Below are positions 1 to 6,528 of a stretch of 8,872 nt of DNA, in pieces. Position numbers and translations under genes: made by a program. Below the pieces are notes generated by a model, which saw only the letters and a program-made list of their open reading frames with translations, did no database searches and had not been told where the DNA came from. Origin of the DNA: an uncultured Acidimicrobiia bacterium (lineage in GTDB: Bacteria; Actinomycetota; Acidimicrobiia; Spongiisociales; Spongiisociaceae). The stretch is from the NCBI GenBank assembly GCA_937900165.1, contig CALCCX010000217.1, positions 1-8,872 of the forward strand, written 5' to 3'. Numbering within the stretch: position 1 is the stretch's first letter; every line of letters starts with the position of its first letter.

Positions 1-482
1 CCCAATGAGCGGATTGAAAATCGCGGGGCATGCGCGCGTCTGGATGCAGCGTTGACTGGGCATCCAATCGACTGCGCATCCAGGTGCGGGCGAGCGGGCC
101 TAGGCCTCCGCCCCTATACCCCTATAGGTGTCCGGCAGAGTCGGAAATGTCACAGATTCGCTCCGAAATCTATCGAAAATATTTCGCGACCTTCGAAGAA
201 ACAGGGCTATTCGGGGAAGAGGCCACTTCCAAAGGGGTGAGCCCGGTATGAGCCGGTCGCGAAGCCGGGCAAATGCGGAGTGACCAAAGCTGACATGGCC
301 ACTGCTGCACGAGAAGTGCCACGCCACCGTGGTTGCACGAAGCCCTCTGCCTTCTGATTCGATGAAGTCGACGCAGGGCTGGCCGTTGGTCGCAAGGATC
401 TAGAAGGCAGGCGTAGCCGAAACTACGTCGAGGACGACGACGCTGCGAGCGGCGTTCAGACCCCATTGAATTCACGATATGA
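1..482. other. Left-end stretch without a recognised gene
   Basis: I find no convincing coding sequence here. Several open frames exist on both strands, but they overlap each other and their translations are rich in Arg, Ser and Pro, as expected of chance frames in GC-rich DNA. The visible structure is a tandem octamer, cccctata, at 111-118 and 119-126. It lies just before a 25-bp element (127-151) that recurs near 1694. On the minus strand some short stretches read like decayed protein in shifting frames, for example around 330-450, but none can be assigned. Confidence 0.5.
127..151 (+). repeat. Dispersed 25-bp repeat, copy 1
   Basis: This stretch, starting ggtgtccggcagag and ending gaaatgtc, matches 1694-1718 at 22 of 25 positions in the same orientation. 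Similarity continues weakly upstream, where both copies follow a C-rich then T/A-rich run. It could be a remnant of an insertion-sequence end or a small non-autonomous element. No transposase belonging to it is visible, and the family cannot be named from this window. Confidence 0.55.
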
Positions 483-668
483 TCAGGCGGACAGAGCACT
501 AGGTTTTTTCGGGACCGAGAACGCCTCGACACGGCTTGTATGCAGCAGATCGTCGATACAAGTGCCTGAACCACCGATGTAGGTCAACGGCTGCCGATCG
601 GTGATGAGAGGAACCAGGACCGGTCCTTCGGCCTCCAAAGGCTGGCAGATTGCCTCGACTATCGACAT
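483..668 (-). CDS. Small hypothetical ORF (61 aa), doubtful
   Basis: This is a 61-residue open frame beginning MSIVEAICQPLEAEG. Its mixed hydrophobic and polar composition (VLVPLIT, then TYIGGSGTCIDDLL) looks more protein-like than the competing frames. It has no recognised domain, no clear signal peptide and no strong Shine-Dalgarno sequence. It lies on the same strand as the 767-1093 ORF and the sigma-factor gene, so it could be the last piece of a decayed operon. It may equally be a chance frame or a fragment of a larger broken gene. No function is proposed. Confidence 0.25.
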   Translation of the reverse strand: MSIVEAICQPLEAEGPVLVPLITDRQPLTYIGGSGTCIDDLLHTSRVEAFSVPKKPSALSA

Positions 669-766
669 GGCCGGCCCCCCAGATCTATCGCGGTACGGCC
701 GTCATCAACGCAAGGGCGACGACCATCGCCTCCAACGGGACCGGGCTGTCTCCCCTTCGCTTGCAT

Positions 767-1093
767 TCAGCGCTTGCGCGACTCAAGGAGTCTGCGAAGC
801 CTAGAGGAAGGCTTTCGGTTGACGACGTAACCAACAACGTGACCGCCGGACCTCATGATACCCAGTGCCTCCTCGATGGGCCGGCGCAAGAGCCTCTCTC
901 GTTCCGCCCATTCGACAGAGGGTTTGCGGCCGGATGAATCATCTGGGTCGTATGAAGGGTGTGCCAGCCACTCTTCAGCCTGTCGCCGATGTATTGGGTC
1001 GGTTTGGAGCCAGTCCAGCAACGCCGGCTCGATGTCGCCATACCCTGGTGGGGGTTCGTGGACTCGACCGCTAAGGCCGAGCCTACGAACCAT
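767..1093 (-). CDS. Hypothetical protein, 108 aa
   Basis: No family is recognised. The protein is hydrophilic and has no membrane segment. It has amphipathic stretches (DIEPALLDWLQTDP, HRRQAEEWLAHP, AERERLLRRPIEEALGIM) and a very basic C-terminus, so it looks like a real soluble protein. The listed start is the only ATG in frame, preceded only by a weak purine-rich stretch. The same frame stays open upstream to a stop at 1178-1180 and encodes a plausible helical segment (RFITELKRKTDITTDLEIVEKM), but no start codon lies there. The gene may therefore have lost its 5' end, for instance through a one-base loss in the A-run near 1157-1160. It begins 14 bases after the stop of the exported-looking fragment upstream. 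I am moderately sure it is coding and cannot say what it does. Confidence 0.45.
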   Translation of the reverse strand: MVRRLGLSGRVHEPPPGYGDIEPALLDWLQTDPIHRRQAEEWLAHPSYDPDDSSGRKPSVEWAERERLLRRPIEEALGIMRSGGHVVGYVVNRKPSSRLRRLLESRKR

Positions 1094-1107
1094 CTTTTCT
1101 ACGATCT

Positions 1108-1679
1108 CTAAGTCAGTTGTGATGTCGGTTTTCCTTTTGAGTTCAGTGATGAACCGTTTTGCATGGGAACCCCGATATCAGCGGGTGTCCAAGAGTTACA
1201 CAAGATCGTTCCATTCCCGTACATACCATTTTCGCCTGGTGGTAGTGTCACCCAGGTGATGCTGTAGGCGCCCGACGGCACCGAGACGCAGCCTCCGGTG
1301 AGATTGTAGGTTGCGATGTGGGTGGGCATTGTCTGGTTGACATTCTGACCCCAGAAGACGCCACCAATTGTGAGGCAGCCGTCCGACGGATGCTGCTTAC
1401 CGAACGTCTGCCACGTAGCCACATCCAATCCAGAGCCAACAACTGAGATCGTCGAATCGCCGTTCGTTCCGACCGCGCTCTGGGTGGCGTGGTATTGACC
1501 ACGCCTTTGATGCCCCCGTTTCTGTTGGTGCAATCGATGACGTTGCCATCGAGAGAGCATGGCACGATGACCCGGCTGCCGTCCGCCCTTGTCAGCTCCA
1601 CCGACGCCTGCTCAACGAGATCTCCCAGATCGGCACGGCCATCCGCCTGATCTGTCGCTATCACCGGTACGGCAGGGGC
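1108..1679 (-). pseudogene. Frameshifted, exported-looking protein fragment
   Basis: Two adjacent minus-strand frames each give protein-like sequence and join at about 1500-1515. The first runs from about 1679 and reads APAVPVIATDQADGRADLG, then RADGSRVIVPCSLDGNVIDC, up to GIKGVVNTT. The second resumes as ATQSAVGTNGDSTISVVG and runs to a TAG stop at 1108-1110. One missing base (or two extra) in the ACCACGCCACCC stretch explains the switch. The joined product would be about 180 aa. It is rich in Gly, Thr, Ser and Asn with five Cys, as in an extracytoplasmic domain, but no family is recognised. No signal peptide is left: the frame meets a stop just upstream, next to the repeat at 1694-1718. It follows a sigma-factor gene and could be the outer domain of that sigma factor's membrane partner; this is inference. 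Confidence 0.45.
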
Positions 1680-1693
1680 CCTTCATCCCTTTT

Positions 1694-1718
1694 GGTGTCC
1701 GTCAGAGGCGAAAATGTC
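1694..1718 (+). repeat. Dispersed 25-bp repeat, copy 2
   Basis: This is the second copy of the 127-151 element, in the same direction, differing at three positions. It lies exactly between two broken coding pieces. To its right is the ORF that starts inside the sigma-factor gene (1785). To its left is the exported-looking fragment that starts at about 1679. That position suggests it marks an insertion or deletion scar. Confidence 0.55.
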
Positions 1719-1785
1719 GCGGACCTTCTGGGAACTTTTCGACTTTCGCCGTGGTGGGCCAAGTTTGTCGCTCAACGCCGGTCAT
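1702..1785 (-). pseudogene. 5' stub of gene downstream of the ECF sigma factor
   Basis: An ATG at 1785 overlaps the 3' end of the sigma-factor gene by 14 bases in another frame. That arrangement is common for the gene translated right after an ECF sigma factor, often its anti-sigma factor. It encodes MTGVERQTWPTTAKVEKF and a few more residues. The last residues (RHFRL and the stop) come from the 25-bp repeat at 1694-1718. The original continuation is missing. The stub is too short for any domain call, and its link to an anti-sigma factor rests only on position. Confidence 0.35.
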
Positions 1786-2401
1786 GCGGTCGTGGTTCGT
1801 CTCCTGGCGGCAGGCCGCTGCTCGTGGACTCTGCCGTGTTGGTGGGTGGCTGCTCTGCCGGGCCGCGGTAGGTTTCCAGGCCAGGGTGTGTCTTGAGTTG
1901 TTGTTTGGCTCGGTGGAGGCGGGACCCTACGGCAGATCGCGTGATACCGAGGATCCTGCCGATCTCGACGTGTGGGAGGTCTTCGAGGGTGGAAAGGCAG
2001 ACGATTTCCTGGTCCTGCGGGCTGAGTGTGGCTAACGCGGCGTGCACCGGGTGATCTGAAGCGTTGGCGGCCTCTGGGAAGTCGGCGGATGAGCGGCGGG
2101 CGTGTCGTTTGAGGCGATCGATCAGGTGACGATGGCGGTCTCGGCTCCTCCGTTGGTTGGCCGTTACTCGAAACGCAACCGCGAAGAGCCATCGCCTGGA
2201 CGAATCGGCCTCGACGGCGTCGTCCACTTTTTGCCAAGCGGTGAGGTACGTTTGGGCTGCTGCGTCTTCGGCGTCTTCGGAACTGAGTGAACGTCGCCGG
2301 CAGAAGACCAGGATCTGGTCGAACATCGACTCGTAGAGGTCGTTGAACACCCGGCGTTTCTGGTCCTCCGTGGGCCTGGGGTGTCTCCGACGGCGGGTCA
2401 T
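1772..2401 (-). CDS. ECF-type RNA polymerase sigma factor, 209 aa
   Basis: This is a sigma-70 family factor of the small extracytoplasmic-function type, directing core RNA polymerase to a specific promoter set. Region 2 spans about residues 17-90, including FNDLYESMFDQILVFCRRR, the acidic SSEDAEDAAAQTYLTAW segment and the WLFAVAFRVTANQRR helix that reads the -10 element. Region 4 spans about 117-171, with ALATLSPQDQEIVCLSTLEDLPHVEIGRILGITRSAVGSRLHRAK forming the helix-turn-helix for the -35 element. There is no region 1 or 3, as expected for this class. The frame is open further upstream, but the ATG at 2401 is preferred: GGAG lies 5 nt before it and the upstream translation does not look like protein. 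The Pro/Ser/Glu-rich tail after residue 175 is dispensable-looking. The partner gene just downstream is broken, so its control may be lost. Confidence 0.88.
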   Translation of the reverse strand: MTRRRRHPRPTEDQKRRVFNDLYESMFDQILVFCRRRSLSSEDAEDAAAQTYLTAWQKVDDAVEADSSRRWLFAVAFRVTANQRRSRDRHRHLIDRLKRHARRSSADFPEAANASDHPVHAALATLSPQDQEIVCLSTLEDLPHVEIGRILGITRSAVGSRLHRAKQQLKTHPGLETYRGPAEQPPTNTAESTSSGLPPGDEPRPHDRR

Positions 2402-3111
2402 TTCGGCTCCGCCGCCAGTGCCTGGTCGGTAGGGGTGGGTTCGCGGGCCCCGGTGAGCTGTCTGGAAGTTCGAGGCTGTGCCGAAGTAGAGCACGGGCCG
2501 CCTACGGGCCGTGACAATGGTGGTTCCCGAAGATCCAGAACCCCGGACGCCGGGTCTCGACCGACTGATCGCCACGTGGGACGCTCGAATAACGGTGACC
2601 ACAACCGTCGGAATACTTTCGGATCGTGGCCCGCTACCTGAGTTCGGCCGAGAAATAAAGGCACCGTATGCGGTATCCCGACCGCGGTGGGTGGATAGAC
2701 AGGTTTCGCGATTCTGGGCACGACCGTTGACCCCCTGGCTGGCGTCAGTCCGTCACTTGGAGCGTAGCGCTGAAATCAGAATATGCGAGAGGAAATATTG
2801 CAGACGTCAGCAAAACCGAGCCCAGATTATGTTGATATCGCCTGTTCGTCTATCTCAGCTCTATGCCTAACGAATCAGAACACTATTTCAGTATGAGATT
2901 CTTAAATCTCATTGTTCTATACCAGAGTTTAGGAGAGGGATGTTGGTCTGCGAAACACGGGGTGGCCGAGCGGCGACAGGCCCGGTGTGACGGTGAGCGG
3001 GGCTGATCGGCAGTTCATCCCCAGATGCTGCCGAAACGAGGTACCGCCGGCAACCTCGAGGCGGAAGGGTCCAGTCGGCCAGATCGTCGAGCAACCCCCA
3101 GGCGACCCGCC
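2402..3111. other. Gene-free region between sigma factor and PPOX gene
   Basis: About 0.7 kb between two divergent genes, with no recognised coding sequence or RNA gene. A plus-strand frame at 2511-2870 is open but has no recognisable domain or coding signature. From about 2760 to 2935 the base composition turns visibly AT-rich compared with the rest of the window and includes a palindromic hairpin at 2893-2912. Promoters for the sigma factor must lie in the left part, but I cannot fix one. Confidence 0.6.
2893..2912. other. Palindromic hairpin in AT-rich segment
   Basis: atgagatt and aatctcat pair perfectly over 8 bp around a 4-nt ctta loop. The flanks are AT-rich (tatttcagt before, tgttctat after). 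It could be a protein-binding operator or a weak terminator; there is no proper run of T after it. Function is unknown. Confidence 0.4.
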
Positions 3112-3117
3112 TAGAGT
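3112..3117 (+). promoter_or_regulatory. Likely -10 element for a leaderless transcript
   Basis: TAGAGT fits the actinobacterial TANNNT -10 pattern. It ends 6 nt before the ATG at 3124, so transcription would start at or next to the A of the start codon. No Shine-Dalgarno sequence precedes that ATG, which agrees with leaderless translation. I see no good -35 element. Confidence 0.45.
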
Positions 3118-3123
3118 CGGCCC

Positions 3124-3519
3124 ATGACTCTTGGTGATGAGAAGTACCTGCTTTTGACGACCTTCCGCCGTGATGGTAGGCCGGTGCCTACAACGGTCTG
3201 GGCCGTGCCTCTCGATGGTGACGGCATCGGCTTTTGGACCAGCTCTGGGTCAGGGAAGGCGAAACGCCTCGCCCACACCGAGCGGGTCACTATCCAACCG
3301 TGCGACGTGCGCGGTCGGGTCACGGAGGGCAGCGAACCCACTGATGGAACGGCTCGGCTGGTCACCGGTACCGACTTGGAAGCCATCAGGGTCAAGGTGA
3401 AAGCCAAGTACGGGTTCATGACCAAGATCACGAAAGCGCTCGGGACTCTGGGCGGGTTCATCAAGCGCAACCGGATTCCTTACGGCGACCGCGGCGTGGT
3501 GATCACCCCGTCCTACTGA
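3124..3519 (+). CDS. PPOX-class F420-dependent enzyme, Rv2061-like, 131 aa
   Basis: This is a small split-beta-barrel flavin/deazaflavin-binding protein of the pyridoxamine-5'-phosphate-oxidase fold, in the branch annotated as F420-dependent (Rv2061 family). It would act in the cytoplasm, moving hydride between reduced F420 and an unknown small substrate. The family signature is clear: YLLLTTFRRDGRPVPTTVWAVP (residues 8-29), FWTSSGSGKAKRLAHTERVTIQPCDVRGR (37-65), then TARLVTGTD and a KAKYGFMTKI helix at 93-102. Length matches the family (about 130 aa), and the start agrees with the family N-terminus. It stands alone on the plus strand and converges on the membrane-protein genes to its right. 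The exact cofactor, F420 or FMN, cannot be settled by sequence alone. Confidence 0.85.
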   Translation: MTLGDEKYLLLTTFRRDGRPVPTTVWAVPLDGDGIGFWTSSGSGKAKRLAHTERVTIQPCDVRGRVTEGSEPTDGTARLVTGTDLEAIRVKVKAKYGFMTKITKALGTLGGFIKRNRIPYGDRGVVITPSY

Positions 3520-3534
3520 CCTACGGGTTTTGGA

Positions 3535-3560
3535 AGCCGTCGCTCGGCAAAACGACGGCT
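3535..3560. terminator. Hairpin between convergent genes
   Basis: agccgtcg and cgacggct form a perfect 8-bp stem around a 10-nt loop, 15 bp after the stop of the PPOX gene and 12 bp beyond the 3' end of the membrane-gene set. Its place between convergent genes suggests a two-way terminator. Neither side has a strong U-tract, so the call rests on stem and position. Confidence 0.5.
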
Positions 3561-3572
3561 GTGTGGCAGCAG

Positions 3573-3842
3573 TTACCGGTCCATGGGCGCCATCTCACCC
3601 GTCGCCGGCAGGGTGCTCGAAGGTGAGCCGATCTTCCTGGCCAGTCGCTTGCCGGCAATGGCCGAGGTGATGATTCCCACTGCCACCGCGGTTGTGAACG
3701 CGATGATTGGGCCTCGCGGGGCTCCCAAGAACAGCGTGGCGATACGGTTGGCGACCAGCCATGTGACTTGGAGAGTAACTAGGCCGATGCCGACCCCGAC
3801 CGCCCAGGCGGTAACGAGGTCGGCACGGCCCGATGTATCCAT
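3573..3842 (-). CDS. Small membrane protein, 89 aa, third gene of set
   Basis: No family is recognised. Two hydrophobic segments are predicted by eye at residues 11-31 (TAWAVGVGIGLVTLQVTWLVA) and 43-64 (RGPIIAFTTAVAVGIITSAIAG), followed by a basic stretch KRLARK and a polar Pro/Ser-rich tail. The positive residues after the second segment suggest that both ends are cytoplasmic. The ATG overlaps the stop of the gene before it in TAATG, which fixes the start and implies coupled translation. The frame is open upstream, but that part is a shadow of the preceding gene. It most likely works with the two preceding membrane proteins, whose role is also unknown. Confidence 0.7.
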   Translation of the reverse strand: MDTSGRADLVTAWAVGVGIGLVTLQVTWLVANRIATLFLGAPRGPIIAFTTAVAVGIITSAIAGKRLARKIGSPSSTLPATGEMAPMDR

Positions 3843-4237
3843 TATTCGAAGGCCTCGAAGAATGGTGGGAACGTCCCGATGATACCAACGATGCCAAGGG
3901 CCAGGCCCCCGTAGAAGTAGGCCTTGAGGTCCACGTCCTTTTCGCGCCATAGGCGGTTGAGGACTGCCCAGGTCACGAGCCAGACCACAACTGCAATGGT
4001 GGTCTTTCCAGCGAGTGGGCCGACACCTTGACCCCACTCCCACCATCTCAGGAACTCCTTCACCCAGCTGCTGATCACCGCCAGGGTGGTCAACACACCA
4101 AGCGTGGCAATTCCCACCCCGGCCGAGAACATGGCCGCCGCAGCGGGCCCGTCCGGCTTGTCGGGGAGATTGAGGGCTGCCAGTTCCGGCGCCACGCCTG
4201 AATCGTCGTGACGGTCGGATGCTGTTTCAGTGTTCAT
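3842..4237 (-). CDS. Membrane protein, 131 aa, second gene of set
   Basis: No family is recognised. An acidic, likely cytoplasmic N-terminus of about 30 residues is followed by three hydrophobic segments at about 34-57, 77-96 and 106-124. Between the first two lies an aromatic, charged loop (KEFLRWWEWGQG), and the protein ends in FPPFFEAFE. The start is well supported: GGAAGGAG lies 9 nt before the ATG. The gene follows the 191-aa membrane protein after a gap of 21 bp and overlaps the next by one base. All three are thus probably one transcript, and their products may form one complex in the cytoplasmic membrane. Confidence 0.75.
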   Translation of the reverse strand: MNTETASDRHDDSGVAPELAALNLPDKPDGPAAAAMFSAGVGIATLGVLTTLAVISSWVKEFLRWWEWGQGVGPLAGKTTIAVVVWLVTWAVLNRLWREKDVDLKAYFYGGLALGIVGIIGTFPPFFEAFE

Positions 4238-4258
4238 GGTGTACTGCTCCTTCCGTTA

Positions 4259-4834
4259 CTAGAGGATCGGGGCGATCTTGGCCAGGAATGCTCCGAAGGC
4301 GCCACCGACGACAGCCGCCGCAAAGGCGCCCACGAACATGACGATCACTGAGGTCCTGAGCCATGGCCGGGCGATGAGGCGCGGCCCGTAGTAGGTGATG
4401 ATGAACGCCGCCGCGGTCGCCAGGATCGGCGCCGCCCATGAAATGTGTTCCTTCCATTCCATGCCGAATATGTGCCAAAGCTCAGTGTCGCCGCTCACGT
4501 TGGACTTCAAGAAGTCCCGCGGCGAGCAGGTCGGCCCCGGCACGACGGCGTCGACGCAACCCGCATAGGCATTTTCGCCGACCGGCGCCAGCTTGACTCG
4601 ATACCACGGATACACGATCCAGGTCCCGGTAATCACCGTTGCCCAGGCGGCCGCGGCCATCCCCCAGACACCGATGCTGAGCCTGCGCATTCGCTCCGTG
4701 ATGCCCTTGGTGGTCAAGTAGCCGGGTCGCAGACTCCACAACCCGGCGAGGCCACCTGCGAAGGCGAGGAGGAAAAGCGTGCCCAGAACGAGACCGTGAA
4801 TCACCGTCCAGGTATCTCTGAAGGACAGTTCCAC
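4259..4834 (-). CDS. Four-helix membrane protein, 191 aa, first gene of set
   Basis: No named family is recognised. Four hydrophobic segments lie at about 11-34, 53-76, 131-150 and 159-184. Between the second and third is a polar loop of about 50 residues with two Cys (AGCVDA and GPTCSPRDF), which could form a disulfide outside the cell. The loop ends in ELWHIFGMEWKEHISW. His residues in that motif and in helix 1 (TVIHG) sit near membrane borders, so they could bind a metal or heme; this is inference only. Start choice: a GTG at 4840 overlaps the Shine-Dalgarno sequence AAAGGAG, while the GTG at 4834 lies 5 nt after it, so 4834 is preferred. It leads a tight three-gene set with the two small membrane proteins downstream. 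Confidence 0.78.
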   Translation of the reverse strand: MELSFRDTWTVIHGLVLGTLFLLAFAGGLAGLWSLRPGYLTTKGITERMRRLSIGVWGMAAAAWATVITGTWIVYPWYRVKLAPVGENAYAGCVDAVVPGPTCSPRDFLKSNVSGDTELWHIFGMEWKEHISWAAPILATAAAFIITYYGPRLIARPWLRTSVIVMFVGAFAAAVVGGAFGAFLAKIAPIL

Positions 4835-4884
4835 AGACACTCCTTTGTCGCTTATTCGAACCGTATGTGTCCCGCCTACCGACC

Positions 4885-4913
4885 TTTAGAGCACGATGCC
4901 CCTTTCTCTCCAA
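4885..4913 (-). promoter_or_regulatory. Candidate promoter for the membrane-gene set
   Basis: On the minus strand TTGGAG (4913-4908) and TCTAAA (4890-4885) are 17 nt apart, a sigma-70-like spacing, and lie about 50 nt before the first gene's start. Both boxes match the consensus only partly, so the call is weak. Confidence 0.25.
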
Positions 4914-5006
4914 CCGCGTGATCGTCGCTGGGGGATCAACCGTCGCGATCGCACATATCTATCAGACCGCCAGGTTGGGCTGCGTCTTGTCCTGCGCTGC
5001 CTCTGA

Positions 5007-5460
5007 TCAGGTCCAGAGGTCTGCGATTGGAAGTCCGACCAGGCGATCGCCGAGACTGACCCGCCGGTCGCCGGTGTGGAAAATAACGCCGGCCACGAAG
5101 TCCTGTCCGACACGATCGAGTCGTCTGCGCAAGGTTGCCATCGGTTGAGCGTCGCCGGCTCGTGGCACCGTTGACGCCTTGACTTTGATTGCGACGACAA
5201 GTCCGTCGCCCGCTTCGAGGATTGCGTCGATCTCGAGCCTGTCCCGCATCCGAGGTGATGGAGTCTGGTGGTTGTGCTCGACCATGTGAGTTGCTTGGCA
5301 GGTCGGCGACTGAAAGGGAATCAGTGGCGGCATCAAGCTCCGTCTGGGAACAGATCTGTCTCCATGTGCCCGAGGGCCCGACCGATCGTAGATTTGTCGA
5401 CAGCCAAATCGGCAATTTGTCGGACTCGAATTGCTCGTGGCGCATCCAGGCTGAAGGGCC
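5007..5460 (-). pseudogene. Decayed DUF4143-type ATP-binding protein
   Basis: Intact members are about 400 aa: an N-terminal AAA ATPase, a winged-helix linker and a C-terminal DUF4143 domain with a PD-(D/E)XK nuclease-like fold. Here only pieces remain. The first reads IRVRQIADLAVDKSTIGRALGHMETDLF and resembles the winged-helix linker; it ends at a stop at 5333. The second, in another frame, contains RLEIDAILEAGDGLVVAIKVKAS, followed by a conserved-looking tail (DRVGQDFVAGVIFHTGDRRVSLGDRLVGLPIADLW) that ends at 5007. The ATPase domain and most of the middle are gone. In the family the nuclease-like motif is usually EVK; here it reads KVK, so a key acidic residue is also lost. It directly follows the broken alpha-2-macroglobulin gene. 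No functional product is expected. Confidence 0.7.
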
Positions 5461-5466
5461 TGCCCC

Positions 5467-6461
5467 CTACTCGACAACCACGATGTCGGTGCCGGAGCGG
5501 CCGAAGGTCTCGGGGGCGTAGATCTCCTCGGCTTTGGTCGGTGGGGTGACGAACGTGCCTGGAGTGGTGGCGCGAGTCAGGTAGGTGTATTCGTAGGTAC
5601 CCGCATAGACGATCGTCGCAAAGGCCTCGGCCCGATCGTCGCGCAGGTTCTGGTAGTTGAACCATCGCCAGTAGTAGTACGAGGAGCGATTCGGAGTTGG
5701 ATCCGGCTGGATATCTGGCGTGATGGCCAGGTTGGGGTTGAGCACTTCGAGGCCCGCCGGGAGCGGATCGACCAGAGCCACATGGGTCCTGCGACTGTCG
5801 GCCACCATCGTCAGGCGCACTCGAACTTCCGACCCGGCCTTGATGCGCCATACGCCGTCGTCGCCGAGTGTGACATCGTCGGGGTCGTCGACGCCCTCGT
5901 ATGTACGAGACACCACAAAGCCGCGGTCGAGTGGATCGAGATCGAGGTCTGAGGGGGTGTAACGCAGTCCGAGCCGGTAGTAGAGCCGGCCGTCTGCGCC
6001 ATCTTTGTCCACCACCAGGTCGCTGTCACCCTGAGCGATGAGGTCGGCCATCGGTACCAGCGTCTCATTGCGGTCAGTTGACCGTCCCTCGTAGGTGTGC
6101 TCGGCGGCGTAGATGTCGCCCAGCCACACTCGCGCCACGAAGTCTGGACCCTCGGCCTCGAAGGTGTCGAAGTAGTTGTTCAAGGCGAGGAGGATGAACG
6201 TGTTCTCCTGCATGTTGTCCCAGCGACCCCGCGTCTGGTTTCCAAGCAATCCGGCCACGACCTTCGGGATCAGGCCACTGTCCGGCCGCTCGGCGATGAG
6301 GGCATCCAGGATGACCCCGTCGGTGCGCCTGCTGGAGTGCAGGACCAGGTAGGCGTCTTCGCCATAGCTGGTTGCGAACGTGGCCGCGCCAGCGGTCTCG
6401 GTCGCCTGGTTGTTGAACAGCCGCTCGATTTCCCTCTCGATCAACGCTTCCTCGATGACGG
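5467..6461 (-). pseudogene. Alpha-2-macroglobulin C-terminal part, 5' end cut by IS
   Basis: Bacterial alpha-2-macroglobulins are large secreted or lipid-anchored protease traps of about 1500-1900 aa that work in the cell envelope. This piece is the last 330 codons. It holds the end of the helical thioester-type domain (ETAGAATFATSYGEDAYLVLHS, then RTDGVILDALIAERPDSGLIPKVV, GRWDNMQENTFILLALNNYF) and the C-terminal beta domain, ending in the typical EEIYAPETFGRSGTDIVVVE and a TAG stop. Upstream, the reading frame runs into the IS21 end at 6462, where the only ATG (6510) lies inside the IS and is not the native start. The domain with the thioester motif (CxEQ in members that have it) would lie in the missing part. 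The remaining fragment cannot act as a trap. The family call is firm. Confidence 0.88.
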
Positions 6462-6468
6462 TGATGCC

Positions 6469-6509
6469 GCTCACTGAAATTCCCCAGGGTTGCTCATCGA
6501 AATTCCTCA
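6469..6509. repeat. IS21 left-end double module
   Basis: Two 18-bp modules, 6469-6486 and 6492-6509, match at 15 of 18 positions and are separated by 5 nt. They are probable transposase-binding sites. The outer copy is an exact inverted match to 8702-8719. Confidence 0.8.
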
Positions 6510-6528
6510 CCTGGGGTGGGTCTGAATG

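Noticed and set aside
111..126. Tandem octamer cccctata as the start of a CRISPR or iteron array
   Set aside because: There are only two copies, no regular spacing, and no cas or rep gene nearby.
1490..1520. Programmed ribosomal frameshift
   Set aside because: There is no slippery heptamer or downstream structure I can see, and the 5' end of the gene is missing anyway, so ordinary decay is simpler.
127..1718. Integrative element bounded by attL/attR at the two 25-bp repeats
   Set aside because: The copies differ at three positions, no integrase or tRNA gene is present, and nothing between them looks like mobile-element cargo.
1589..2035. A 148-aa plus-strand open frame
   Set aside because: It is antisense to the sigma-factor gene and runs through the repeat. 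Its similarity to the 52-240 frame is only the shared 25-bp repeat read in frame.
2511..2870. A 119-aa plus-strand open frame in the gene-free region
   Set aside because: No domain, no Shine-Dalgarno sequence and no codon-position bias. It runs into AT-rich DNA, where its composition changes abruptly.
6462..6510. ATG at 6510 as the start of the alpha-2-macroglobulin fragment
   Set aside because: This ATG and the first 17 codons lie in the IS end, so they are not part of the original gene.
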